Source of the DNA: CBCPNA01 sp965120415
GTDB taxonomy: Bacteria > Bacillota > Clostridia > Lachnospirales > CAG-274
Length of the DNA: 36,054 nt
NCBI GenBank assembly: GCA_965120415.1
Contig: CBCPNA010000013.1
Location: forward strand, 1-36,054
Direction of reading: 5' to 3'
Shown here piece after piece: positions 1 through 8,011 of this stretch. Both the position numbers and the translations under genes were made by a program. Numbering within the stretch: the stretch's first letter is position 1; each line of letters begins with the position of its first letter. The notes beneath the pieces were generated by a model, which ran no database searches, was not told where the DNA came from, and saw only the letters and a program-made list of their open reading frames with translations.

Positions 1-1
1 T

Positions 2-1876
2 GTACATGAACAATATGTATCAAGATATACAGAGGAATATAGAAAAACAGGAATAGATATAGAAGCATATTTCGAAAAGTATATGAAACCGTCTTTTGAA
101 GAATTTGCAGTAGAAATTCAAAAAATATATAATAAAGATTATACAGAAGACTATATAAAACAGAATTATAAAGAATATATGGAAGATTTTACAAAAAAAG
201 GCAAAGAAGGTTGGATACCACGTTTACAAGAACAATTAAATATAGTTATAAATATAAAACAAGCATTAAAAAAAGCAGAAAGGGATATAAGAGTCGCTTT
301 AGAAGGATATGTATTAAATGCTGTACAATATGGGCATGGAGCAGTACGTTTAGAAGAATATTTAAATATGTATAAAGCAAAAGGAAGAAATATAAAGCCC
401 TACCTAAAAAACTATCTAGCAGACTATACAGAAAAATATCTACATACAGCTTTAGAAATAGTTTTAGAAAAATATACAGAAATAGGGATAGATATAAAAC
501 CATATATAAGATTATACAGAGATACATACATGATACAATATTATGCAAAATGTATGTACATATGGAGATATTCTGAAATTATAAGACACAAGCTAGAAAC
601 ACAAAAAGAATTAAAATATGAAGAACCAAGTGAAGATTATCATACAGAAGACTCATATATTACTATGTGGCTAGAAATGCATAAATGCAAATATATTGAA
701 GAATATGAAAAAACAAAAATGGATATAAAAACATATATAAAAAAATATTTGAAACCACGTATAGAAACATTTTATAGAAATCATGATGCAACAAAAATGC
801 ATGTAGAAGGTTTAACAGCGCTAGCTATAGAAACTACTATGCTAGAACTAAATAAAGTTTTGGAAAATCATATAAAACGCAAAAGAAGCATTAACTTAAA
901 GCCGTTTGCAAAAAATGCTGCAGAATTAGGTAAAAAATTAATGGAATTTAATATTAAAAATAAAATTATTTATGAAGAATATATGAACCAAAATAGTAAC
1001 CTTATTTTAAGCATGGAATATATGCATAAAAATATTGATGAATATATAATGTCAATTTATGCTAGCAAATATTATTTAAGCAAGTTAGATAACGAAGACA
1101 AGGAAAAGTTTTCCAAATTTATATATTCGTATTATATATTACCTTATGCAACTAATGTTATTGAAAAAGAAATAAAAAAATTATATGAAGATTTAAAAAA
1201 GATTGATACAAAATTTATAGAAGAAATTGATACAAAATTTGTAAATGACATAAAAAAAGAAAGAATAGGTAGCAAAGCATTTAATAAAAACGCTAGTGTA
1301 AAAGCAAAAATAAAGCAGATGAATAGCTTAGCCGATGCTGTAGTAAAGCAAAAAGAAAGGCTTGTTGGCGCTTCATATGTAAAAATGAAAGAATTTATTA
1401 CCAAAATTTATGATAGGGTTACCATAAGCAGATTAAATGAAGATGTAATAGATTATAATCAAGTATTACAAAATTCTGTTAAAGAAACAGAAAAACAAAT
1501 AAATAAAATGATATTAGCAGAGATGCAAAAAATAAATACTAATAATATTAATGAAGAGCTAAAACAACAACTCTTTTCTGCTAAATTAAAAACGGACTTT
1601 AATAGCGAAGAATTTAAAAATAAAGTATTATTTAATTTATTTAAAAATGCTGAAATTAGAAAAACAAATGTAGATTTTTACAGACGTGCTGTTATTACCC
1701 TATTTAAAGAAGGGCATGGCGACCAAAGCTTATATGATTTGCTTATAAAAAGAGAAAAAAGGCTTGATAAAGAAACTAAAAAAGAAATACAAGATTTATT
1801 AAACTCAAGAAAAGTTTTAGAAAACAATAAAGAAAAGAGACAAGCGCTAAAAGAAAAGGTAGCAGAGGCAAGATAA
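2..1876 (+). CDS. Repeat-containing Lys/Glu/Tyr-rich protein, 5' partial, function unknown
   Basis: The reading frame is open from base 2 and continues through the Met at 83 with no break, so the true start lies before the window and the Met at 83 is probably internal. The visible part is about 624 residues. I do not recognise a family. The protein is rich in Lys, Glu, Ile and Tyr, with no membrane segment, and looks mainly helical. A short motif of the form Y-x3-(G/K)-x-x-I-x-x-Y-x3-Y recurs four times, at about 32-91, 365-415, 464-517 and 695-748, for example EKYTEIGIDIKPYIRLY and EEYEKTKMDIKTYIKKY. The C-terminal 250 residues lack this motif and look like coiled-coil helices. It ends at a strong terminator. 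A structural or surface-associated role is possible, but nothing proves it. Confidence 0.75.
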   Translation, partial: VHEQYVSRYTEEYRKTGIDIEAYFEKYMKPSFEEFAVEIQKIYNKDYTEDYIKQNYKEYMEDFTKKGKEGWIPRLQEQLNIVINIKQALKKAERDIRVALEGYVLNAVQYGHGAVRLEEYLNMYKAKGRNIKPYLKNYLADYTEKYLHTALEIVLEKYTEIGIDIKPYIRLYRDTYMIQYYAKCMYIWRYSEIIRHKLETQKELKYEEPSEDYHTEDSYITMWLEMHKCKYIEEYEKTKMDIKTYIKKYLKPRIETFYRNHDATKMHVEGLTALAIETTMLELNKVLENHIKRKRSINLKPFAKNAAELGKKLMEFNIKNKIIYEEYMNQNSNLILSMEYMHKNIDEYIMSIYASKYYLSKLDNEDKEKFSKFIYSYYILPYATNVIEKEIKKLYEDLKKIDTKFIEEIDTKFVNDIKKERIGSKAFNKNASVKAKIKQMNSLADAVVKQKERLVGASYVKMKEFITKIYDRVTISRLNEDVIDYNQVLQNSVKETEKQINKMILAEMQKINTNNINEELKQQLFSAKLKTDFNSEEFKNKVLFNLFKNAEIRKTNVDFYRRAVITLFKEGHGDQSLYDLLIKREKRLDKETKKEIQDLLNSRKVLENNKEKRQALKEKVAEAR

Positions 1877-1916
1877 AAAATTAAATACAAAGCTTGATTT
1901 TATATTTTGGCTAAGG

Positions 1917-1941
1917 AAAAGACGCTTAAAGCGTCTTTTTT
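1917..1941. terminator. Bidirectional intrinsic terminator between convergent genes
   Basis: Arms AAAAGACGC (1917-1925) and GCGTCTTTT (1931-1939) pair perfectly around a 5-nt loop, followed by more T residues. The reverse strand also ends in a T run, so the hairpin can end both the rightward repeat protein and the leftward mrp transcript. The rest of the 189-bp gap (1877-2065) is plain A+T-rich DNA with no other visible feature. Confidence 0.8.
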
Positions 1942-2065
1942 GTATAAATAAAGAAAAAAAGATTTTTATTAGAAGATATGCAAAATTATTATTAAAGATA
2001 AGACTTTTGAAGTAAAAATATTGTGATTATAGATATATTTTAAAAATTTAAATGAAGTATATATG

Positions 2066-2881
2066 TTAAATAATATGTTCTAATATATTTTTAAATTGAG
2101 CTTTAACTACATTTTCAATATTTTCAAATTCTATATTTGATATATTACTAATAGATTTTGTAATAGGGAGATTTGCAACAATTTTAATATCGGTTTGTTC
2201 AAAAAAAGTGGTATCGTTATTTTCATGAAGAAAAATTTTTTCGTTACAATTAGGGCATAATATATAGCACATGTTTTGTATAATGCCGTATATTTTAATA
2301 TTCATCTTTTTTGCCATATTAATAGATTTAAGAACAATCATAGAAACCATGCTATGAGGTATGGATACAATAAAAATACCAGTTAGAGGTATTGTTTGCA
2401 TAATTGTTAAGGCTATATCAGAAGTACCTGGGGGCATATCTATAATAAGATAATCAAGCTCGCCCCATATAACATTTAAAAAAAACTGGCTAACGCAATT
2501 GCTAAGCAAGTTGCCACGCCAAATAACAGGGGCGCTTTCATCTTCTACAAGAAAGTTTAAAGACATAAGCTTAATACCGTCTTTTTCTATAGGGAGCATC
2601 TCGCCAGAAATATTACCAAAAACTTTTGTATCTTTAGCAGTATTTAACAGATAAGATATACAAGAGCCGGTTATGTCGGCGTCCATAAGCCCAACTTTAA
2701 AGCCTTGTTTATTAAGGCTTTTGGCAAGGATAGAAGAAATGGTGCTTTTGCCAACGCCGCCTTTAGCGCTCATTATACCTATTATATTTTTTATATTATT
2801 TTTATTATTAAATTTTATATTACAAGCAGTAATATTTTTATTACAATTTGCTTTAGATGGACAATTATCACAACTTGCCAT
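2066..2881 (-). CDS. mrp: Mrp/NBP35-type Fe-S cluster carrier P-loop ATPase
   Basis: A 271-residue cytosolic ATPase of the Mrp/ApbC/NBP35 family, whose members bind and deliver iron-sulfur clusters to target proteins. The deviant Walker A motif SAKGGVGKST lies at residues 38-47, and DMPPGTSD, typical of Mrp, is at 148-155. The C-terminal CPNC (Cys209, Cys212) is the pair that bridges a cluster between two subunits in this family. The N-terminus has further cysteines, CDNCPSKANC at 4-13 and Cys20, as in NBP35-like forms that hold a second cluster. The start ATG at 2881 follows a good site, AAGGTGA. It has its own promoter overlapping the end of the upstream DUF1275 gene, so it may be expressed apart from the ftsH block. 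The client proteins cannot be told from the sequence. Confidence 0.93.
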   Translation of the reverse strand: MASCDNCPSKANCNKNITACNIKFNNKNNIKNIIGIMSAKGGVGKSTISSILAKSLNKQGFKVGLMDADITGSCISYLLNTAKDTKVFGNISGEMLPIEKDGIKLMSLNFLVEDESAPVIWRGNLLSNCVSQFFLNVIWGELDYLIIDMPPGTSDIALTIMQTIPLTGIFIVSIPHSMVSMIVLKSINMAKKMNIKIYGIIQNMCYILCPNCNEKIFLHENNDTTFFEQTDIKIVANLPITKSISNISNIEFENIENVVKAQFKNILEHII

Positions 2882-2915
2882 AATATCACCTTCAAAATTA
2901 AATTATTATAGTTTG

Positions 2916-2944
2916 ATTTTATCTAAATTAGTAGGAGTTGTCAA
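2916..2944 (-). promoter_or_regulatory. Sigma-A-type promoter of mrp
   Basis: On the minus strand TTGACA (2944-2939) and TAAAAT (2921-2916) are 17 bp apart, with a predicted start near 2909. The -35 hexamer lies inside the last codons of the DUF1275 gene. The match is strong, but there is no expression evidence. Confidence 0.6.
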
Positions 2945-3593
2945 TTTTATTTTTATAAACAGCTATAGCTATAATTTTTAATATTAAAATTACAAAAATA
3001 ATAGCTATAGCATAATTTTTAAATAAATTAACAAAAAACATGCCTAAAAAAACACCAAGCATAAAAGTTAATATAACTATAGAATAATAACCACTTTTTT
3101 TTAAGGCATCTTTATCTTTATAAATAAGCCCTTTAGAAAGATTATTGCTAAAGGAGCGTAAATTACCGGTGCACATTATGCTTGCATAATCTATATCTTT
3201 TGCTTTTTTAAAAATTACAAGCTGCATAGAACATATAAAAGAAATGATAGCACATACAATGGTAGAATACAAAATATTGCCCCAAAATAAAATTACTAAA
3301 ATTAAAATAGCTTGAATAATTAAACATATAATTATATAATTTTTTTTATTAAATCTATTTATAAGATTGTATAAAAAAATACCAAAAATAAATACAATAA
3401 TAGGTATGAACCTTAAAAAAACTTGCATCCAGTTTTTTTCAAATAAATATATGGTAAAAAATATTATATTACCTGTTTGTGTATTAGCAAATATTTGATT
3501 ATGTAAAATATATGTAAATGCATCAAAAAAACCACCAGTAAAACTTGCCAATATAGATAAAATTATTTCTAAATTATTATTTTTAATATCCAA
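2928..3593 (-). CDS. DUF1275 (YoaK-like) integral membrane protein
   Basis: A 221-residue membrane protein with about six hydrophobic segments. The N-terminal part, with GGFFDAFTYILHN followed by FANTQTGNIIFF (about residues 20-46), is the signature of the DUF1275/YoaK family. Members are proposed transporters of unknown substrate. The start is TTG at 3593, supported by AAGGTGG 8 nt upstream; there is no suitable ATG nearby. It lies just 45 bp past the ftsH stop, and that gap is largely filled by a terminator hairpin. The gene therefore depends on read-through or on a promoter hidden in the ftsH tail. Confidence 0.85.
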   Translation of the reverse strand: MDIKNNNLEIILSILASFTGGFFDAFTYILHNQIFANTQTGNIIFFTIYLFEKNWMQVFLRFIPIIVFIFGIFLYNLINRFNKKNYIIICLIIQAILILVILFWGNILYSTIVCAIISFICSMQLVIFKKAKDIDYASIMCTGNLRSFSNNLSKGLIYKDKDALKKSGYYSIVILTFMLGVFLGMFFVNLFKNYAIAIIFVILILKIIAIAVYKNKIDNSY

Positions 3594-3609
3594 AAAATCA
3601 CCACCTTAA

Positions 3610-3639
3610 AACAAAACTCCCTTTTTAGGGAGTTTTGTT
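3610..3639 (-). terminator. Intrinsic terminator at the end of ftsH
   Basis: Arms AACAAAACTCCCT (3610-3622) and AGGGAGTTTTGTT (3627-3639) form a perfect 13-bp stem with a 4-nt loop. On the minus strand it is followed by a TTTTGTTTT-like tail. The stem overlaps the ftsH stop codon (3638-3640) and sits directly before the ribosome site of the DUF1275 gene. Confidence 0.75.
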
Positions 3640-5710
3640 AAATTTTATTGTTATCTGTATTAAAATCGTTATTATTAGAGTTATTGTCACTTAAATCAAT
3701 GTTGTTATCATAGTTATTTATATTATTTGAATTAAAATTATTAGCATCAGAATTATTCATATTATTTGAATTAAAATTATTATCGTCAGAGTTATTTATA
3801 TTATTTTTAAAATCATTAGCATCTGTATTATTATTTTTATCTATATTATCTTCACTATTAGCTGTATCTTCCTCTTCTGGAGGGAGGGTAGGCTTTTTCT
3901 TTTCAGGCAATTTATTAGGAGGAAATAATGCTCTAAATTCATCGCCAGAAATTTTTTCTTTTTCTAAAAGCAGTTTAGCGCATGTATGGAGTATATCTAT
4001 ATTATCTAAAATAATAGATTTAGCTTCTTCATAAGCGTTAAATATAATTTTTTCTACCTCTTTATCTATTTCAGAAGATAATGTATTGCTATTTTTTTTA
4101 GGATCAAATTGGCGAGGACCAAGGCTACTCATACCAAATTTAGATACCATAGAATAGGCTGTTTCTGTTGCTCTTTCTATATCGTTTGATGCGCCAGTTG
4201 TAATATCTTCAAAAATAATATCTTCAGCAACTCTTCCACCGAATAAAGATATTATATGTTGTATCAAGTATTTTTTGGATAAATATCCTTTATCTACCGG
4301 TAAAGGCATTGTATAACCACCAGCAGTACCAGTTGGTATAATAGAAACTAAATGTACATGATCTAGCAAATTTAGCATTTCAAATAAAATGGCATGTCCG
4401 GCCTCATGGTAAGCGGTTATTTCCTTTTCTTCCAAGCTAACAACACGGCTTTTTCTTTCTGTACCAACACCAACTTTTATAAAAGCTTTTCTTATATGTT
4501 TCATTTGTATGTTTTTTTCATCATTTTTGGCTGCTAAAAGGGCAGCTTCGTTTAAAAGATTCTCAAGCTCTGCTCCAGTAAAGCCAGAAGTCATTTTAGC
4601 AAGCTCTTTAATATCGACATCTTCGTGTAATTTTTTGTTTTTTATATGGACATTTAATATTTCTTCACGACCTTTAACATCCGGAGGGCCAACAACAACT
4701 TGCCTATCAAAACGCCCTGGTCTTAAAAGGGCTGGGTCTAGTATATCTGGTCTGTTTGTTGCAGCTAAAACTATAAGCCCTTCATTTTTAGTAAAACCAT
4801 CCATTTCTACAAGAAGTTGATTTAGTGTTTGTTCTCTTTCGTCATGTCCACCGCCAAGTCCAGAGCCACGCCTTCTTCCGACAGCGTCTATTTCATCTAT
4901 AAAGATTAATGCCGGCTTATTTTTTTTGGCCTCTTCAAATAAATCACGCACTCTAGAGGCACCAACCCCAACAAACATTTCAACAAAATCAGAACCAGAA
5001 ATGCTAAAAAATTTAACATCGGCCTCTCCAGCTATAGCACGTGCAAGAAGCGTTTTACCGGTACCAGGAGGGCCAACTAATAAAACACCTTTTGGTATCC
5101 TTGCTCCTATTTCTTCAAAACGCTTAGGGTATTTTAAAAATTCTACAATTTCTTCTAAATCGGACTTTTCTTCTGCAAGCCCGGCAACATCTTTAAATGT
5201 GACTTTATCTAAAGCTGGATTAATTAATTTAGCACGATTTCTTGCGAAATTAGAAGTACGAGAAATGCCCCCTTTGTCTTGCCCTACAAAAATAGCAATT
5301 ATTGTAATAACAACTATAATAACAAGTATTGTAGGTATTATATAATTAGAAATGGAGCTTTGTTTATCTGCTTTCTGGGTTATTATAATATCTGTATCTT
5401 GTAGATTAGCATGCAAAAATTCCATAAAGCTTGACATACTAGGTATTTCTATAGTAACATTTTTTTTAGATGAATCTTTAAATATTACTGTTGCATAACC
5501 AGTATTATTTTCTTCTGGTTTTATTGTTATGCGGCTTATATCTTCTGTATTATTATTTTCTAAATCATTTATAAGCGAATTATAGCTATAAAGCTGAGAA
5601 AGGGGCTGCTTAAGTAAGCTATAATTTTTAAATAAAGTTAGCCCTACAAGTATAATACAAGCTATTAAAAAATATAAAAAAATAGTATTTAACAAGCTGT
5701 TTTTTTTCAA
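3638..5710 (-). CDS. ftsH: ATP-dependent zinc metalloprotease FtsH
   Basis: Membrane-anchored AAA+ protease that degrades damaged or regulatory membrane and cytosolic proteins; hexameric in known members. It shows a membrane segment at about 11-27, an extracytoplasmic domain, a second membrane segment at about 123-143, Walker A GPPGTGKT (213-220), Walker B IFIDEID (269-275), the second region of homology ending RPGRFDR (330-336), the zinc site HEAGH (435-439) and the third ligand Asp in ASND (about 510). All catalytic residues are present. The start is TTG at 5710 behind AAGGAGGAG. At 690 residues it is somewhat long, because about 70 C-terminal residues form an Asn/Asp-rich low-complexity tail with an imperfect 13-residue tandem repeat. 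It lies 18 bp after hpt and is probably cotranscribed with it. Confidence 0.97.
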   Translation of the reverse strand: MKKNSLLNTIFLYFLIACIILVGLTLFKNYSLLKQPLSQLYSYNSLINDLENNNTEDISRITIKPEENNTGYATVIFKDSSKKNVTIEIPSMSSFMEFLHANLQDTDIIITQKADKQSSISNYIIPTILVIIVVITIIAIFVGQDKGGISRTSNFARNRAKLINPALDKVTFKDVAGLAEEKSDLEEIVEFLKYPKRFEEIGARIPKGVLLVGPPGTGKTLLARAIAGEADVKFFSISGSDFVEMFVGVGASRVRDLFEEAKKNKPALIFIDEIDAVGRRRGSGLGGGHDEREQTLNQLLVEMDGFTKNEGLIVLAATNRPDILDPALLRPGRFDRQVVVGPPDVKGREEILNVHIKNKKLHEDVDIKELAKMTSGFTGAELENLLNEAALLAAKNDEKNIQMKHIRKAFIKVGVGTERKSRVVSLEEKEITAYHEAGHAILFEMLNLLDHVHLVSIIPTGTAGGYTMPLPVDKGYLSKKYLIQHIISLFGGRVAEDIIFEDITTGASNDIERATETAYSMVSKFGMSSLGPRQFDPKKNSNTLSSEIDKEVEKIIFNAYEEAKSIILDNIDILHTCAKLLLEKEKISGDEFRALFPPNKLPEKKKPTLPPEEEDTANSEDNIDKNNNTDANDFKNNINNSDDNNFNSNNMNNSDANNFNSNNINNYDNNIDLSDNNSNNNDFNTDNNKI
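3719..3796 (-). repeat. Tandem Asn-rich repeat in the FtsH C-terminal tail
   Basis: Two consecutive 39-bp units encode NNSDDNNFNSNNM and NNSDANNFNSNNI (residues 639-664), followed by a partial third, NNYDNN. They sit in an Asn/Asp-rich tail that runs to the stop codon. The repeat keeps the reading frame and lies outside the catalytic domains. Confidence 0.7.
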
Positions 5711-5728
5711 GATTTGCTCCTCCTTAAA

Positions 5729-6253
5729 TTAGTCAAATTTTATTACCCCTATATATGGTAAATTTCTGTATTTTTGTGCGTAATCTAGGCCATATCCAAT
5801 AATAAATACATCTGGTATTGTAAAGCCTATGTAATCTAATTTTATATCTTCTGTTCTTCTGCTTGGTTTGTCAAGGAGTGTACATATTTTTAATGTTAAA
5901 GGATTTTTTTGGTTTAAATATTCTATAAGGTATTTTAATGTTTTGCCTGTATCTACAATATCTTCAAGCAATATAACATTTTTGCCTGCTATAGAGCTTT
6001 CTATATCTTTATTTAATGTTATTTTGCCACTAGAATATGTGCTGTTACCGTAGCTTGAAACATCGATAAATTCAAGCTCGACTTTTTGCTTTAGCTTTTT
6101 TGCTATATCAGTCATAAACATAACTCCGCCCTTTAAAACACAAATAAGGGTTAAATCTTGATTTTCAAAATCTTTTGAAATAGCGGCGGCAATTTCTTCT
6201 ATACGCTTGTTTAGCTCTTGTTCGGTAATTAAAATATCGATATGTTCACTCAT
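5729..6253 (-). CDS. hpt: Hypoxanthine phosphoribosyltransferase
   Basis: A 174-residue cytosolic purine-salvage enzyme converting hypoxanthine or guanine plus PRPP to IMP or GMP. The PRPP-binding signature VILLEDIVDTGKTL lies at 93-106. Other family features are LKGG (40-43), DVSSYG (64-69) and the C-terminal base-binding segment with DYAQKYRNLPYIG (157-169). The length is normal. The ATG at 6253 directly abuts the TAA of tilS (6254-6256), and its ribosome site GGGAGGAAG lies inside the tilS end, so the two are probably translationally coupled. The tilS-hpt-ftsH order is a common Firmicute arrangement. Confidence 0.96.
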   Translation of the reverse strand: MSEHIDILITEQELNKRIEEIAAAISKDFENQDLTLICVLKGGVMFMTDIAKKLKQKVELEFIDVSSYGNSTYSSGKITLNKDIESSIAGKNVILLEDIVDTGKTLKYLIEYLNQKNPLTLKICTLLDKPSRRTEDIKLDYIGFTIPDVFIIGYGLDYAQKYRNLPYIGVIKFD

Positions 6254-7633
6254 TTAAGCTTCCTCCCAAATATGTAAATAAAGAATGTTTTTTGTATTAG
6301 TTGATATTTTATAATTATCAGATACAAAAAAATAAGGTATCAAAACTATATTATTTCCTTCAGCTAAGAGGGGGATATAAGGTCTTTTAAAGGAAGGAAT
6401 TTTTAAATCGATAAAAAGTTTTTTGATTTTTTTATGTAAACCATTTAATAAAATTATATCACCAGATTTTTTTGTTCTTAAAATAAGTTCGTTATTTATT
6501 TTATCATAATTAAAAGAAATAGTATACACTTTTGTTGAAAAAAAACTATAGTCTAAAACTTTTTTTGTAATTAAAAAATATTTGTTTAATTCTTTTATAA
6601 AAGTTATATTATCTAGCTTTAGGCTATAGCTAAAAGAAATATCGTTTTTAAAGGTATTATTTTTTAAAAAATATAAATCTTCATTAACCACTTTAGCTAT
6701 TATATTATAGGGTAAATTAACCATCTTGCCACTTTGCTTTTGGGTTAAATCTAAAAGGCTGTTTATATGGCTAGATGAAATATTATTTAAATTTGTGTTA
6801 AAATGAGAAATTAAAAGCCTAAGTACCCTTTTTTTAATAACAATATTATAGCTATTAAACATTTTTATATCTATAGCTAAATATTTTTCTTCTTTTTCTT
6901 TTAAGCATTTTTTAAAAAAGTCTTTTGCCATGTCTTCTAAAAATAAATTTTCTTCTGTTATGTTAGATATTGTATTATGAATAGTTTGTATAAAATTTTT
7001 ATTAAAATTTTGCTCTATATGTGGTATAGTATTAAGCCTTATTTTGTTTCTTGTAAAAATATCTTCAAAATTGGTTGCATCTGTTTGATATTTTAGATTA
7101 TTTTGTATACAATAATCTTCTATTAAAAGGCGTTCGCAATTTAAAAAGGGGCGAATAATACTATCTCTTTTAATAGGGATGGAAGAAAGCCCTTTAAGCC
7201 CTGCCCCTCTAAAAAGACGCATTAAAAATGTTTCTATATTGTCGTTTTTATTATGAGCTAGGGCTATTTTGTTTGCGTTATTTTTTATTAAAATATCGTT
7301 AAAAGCTTTGTATCTAAAGTGCCTACCAGCCTCTTCTAAAGTAAGGCTTAAAGCTTTTGCTTGGTTTTTAACATCGTATTTAACTATTTCAAGCGGAATA
7401 TTTAAAAAATGGCAAAAGTCTTTAACAAAATTTTCATCTTTTATAGCGTCAGCTCTTATACCATGATTTACGTGTACAGCAAAAATTTTTATATTAAAAA
7501 GATCTTTTATAGAATAAAGAAAGTGGACTAAAGATACAGAATCGGCTCCACCAGAAAGTCCGGCTATTATTTTATCGTTTTTATCTATCAAATTATATTT
7601 ATAAATATCGTTTAAAGCAATTTTTTTTAGCAA
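6254..7633 (-). CDS. tilS: tRNA(Ile)-lysidine synthetase
   Basis: Converts the wobble cytidine of the CAU-anticodon tRNA-Ile to lysidine using ATP and lysine, which lets the tRNA read AUA; cytosolic and normally essential. AUA is used heavily in this genome. The PP-loop SGGADS is at 27-32. The HNKNDNIETFLMRL segment (124-137) and RGAGLKGL (139-146) match the N-type ATPase core. The remaining 250 or so residues fit the TilS tRNA-binding and C-terminal domains. At 459 residues the length is usual for Firmicutes. The start is TTG at 7633 after GAGGTGA. It is followed without a gap by hpt. Confidence 0.95.
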   Translation of the reverse strand: MLKKIALNDIYKYNLIDKNDKIIAGLSGGADSVSLVHFLYSIKDLFNIKIFAVHVNHGIRADAIKDENFVKDFCHFLNIPLEIVKYDVKNQAKALSLTLEEAGRHFRYKAFNDILIKNNANKIALAHNKNDNIETFLMRLFRGAGLKGLSSIPIKRDSIIRPFLNCERLLIEDYCIQNNLKYQTDATNFEDIFTRNKIRLNTIPHIEQNFNKNFIQTIHNTISNITEENLFLEDMAKDFFKKCLKEKEEKYLAIDIKMFNSYNIVIKKRVLRLLISHFNTNLNNISSSHINSLLDLTQKQSGKMVNLPYNIIAKVVNEDLYFLKNNTFKNDISFSYSLKLDNITFIKELNKYFLITKKVLDYSFFSTKVYTISFNYDKINNELILRTKKSGDIILLNGLHKKIKKLFIDLKIPSFKRPYIPLLAEGNNIVLIPYFFVSDNYKISTNTKNILYLHIWEEA

Positions 7634-7670
7634 AGTATCACCTCAAGCTAAATTATAATATATTTTTAAG

Positions 7671-7940
7671 CTAAAAGCAATTTATATTATGAAGCAAAAA
7701 TAATAATAAAGAAAAAATTATGCATATACCTAAAGCTTTAAACAAATTTTTATTATATTTAATTTTTTGTTTTTTATCTTTTTTTAAATATTTTTCATTT
7801 ATATGTTTAGCTATAATTTTTTCTGCCTCTAGGACAATATTTTTTGGTATATTTTTTTCATTTTCATTTATTATAAAGATAGCATGCTCATACCATTTAG
7901 AATTTTTGCCATCTATTAATATTATATTTTTATTATCCAT
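7671..7940 (-). CDS. Small single-pass membrane protein, unknown function
   Basis: An 89-residue protein I do not recognise. The first 60 or so residues are charged and soluble. A Lys-rich stretch (about 54-66, KKDKKQKIKYNK) precedes a single C-terminal membrane segment at about 69-86, so the bulk should face the cytoplasm. The ATG at 7940 follows a good site, AAGGTGA. It lies between spoIIE and tilS in the same direction, 37 bp before tilS, so it probably belongs to the tilS-hpt-ftsH transcript. The position suggests a housekeeping or sporulation link, but this is inference only. Confidence 0.75.
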   Translation of the reverse strand: MDNKNIILIDGKNSKWYEHAIFIINENEKNIPKNIVLEAEKIIAKHINEKYLKKDKKQKIKYNKNLFKALGICIIFSLLLFLLHNINCF

Positions 7941-7970
7941 ACAATCACCTTATATATATATTTAATATAA

Positions 7971-8000
7971 ATTATTAGCATAAAAAGAAAAAATATACAA
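7971..8000 (-). promoter_or_regulatory. Possible promoter for the small membrane protein-tilS-hpt-ftsH block
   Basis: On the minus strand TTGTAT (8000-7995) and AATAAT (7976-7971) are 18 bp apart, with an upstream TG that could extend the -10. It lies in the 71-bp gap after spoIIE and would let the housekeeping genes be transcribed independently of sporulation. This is a moderate match in very A+T-rich DNA. Confidence 0.4.
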
Positions 8001-8011
8001 ATAATTTTTAA

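Noticed and set aside
4926..5345. Plus-strand open frame inside ftsH
   Set aside because: It lies antisense to the highly conserved AAA domain and has no family features.
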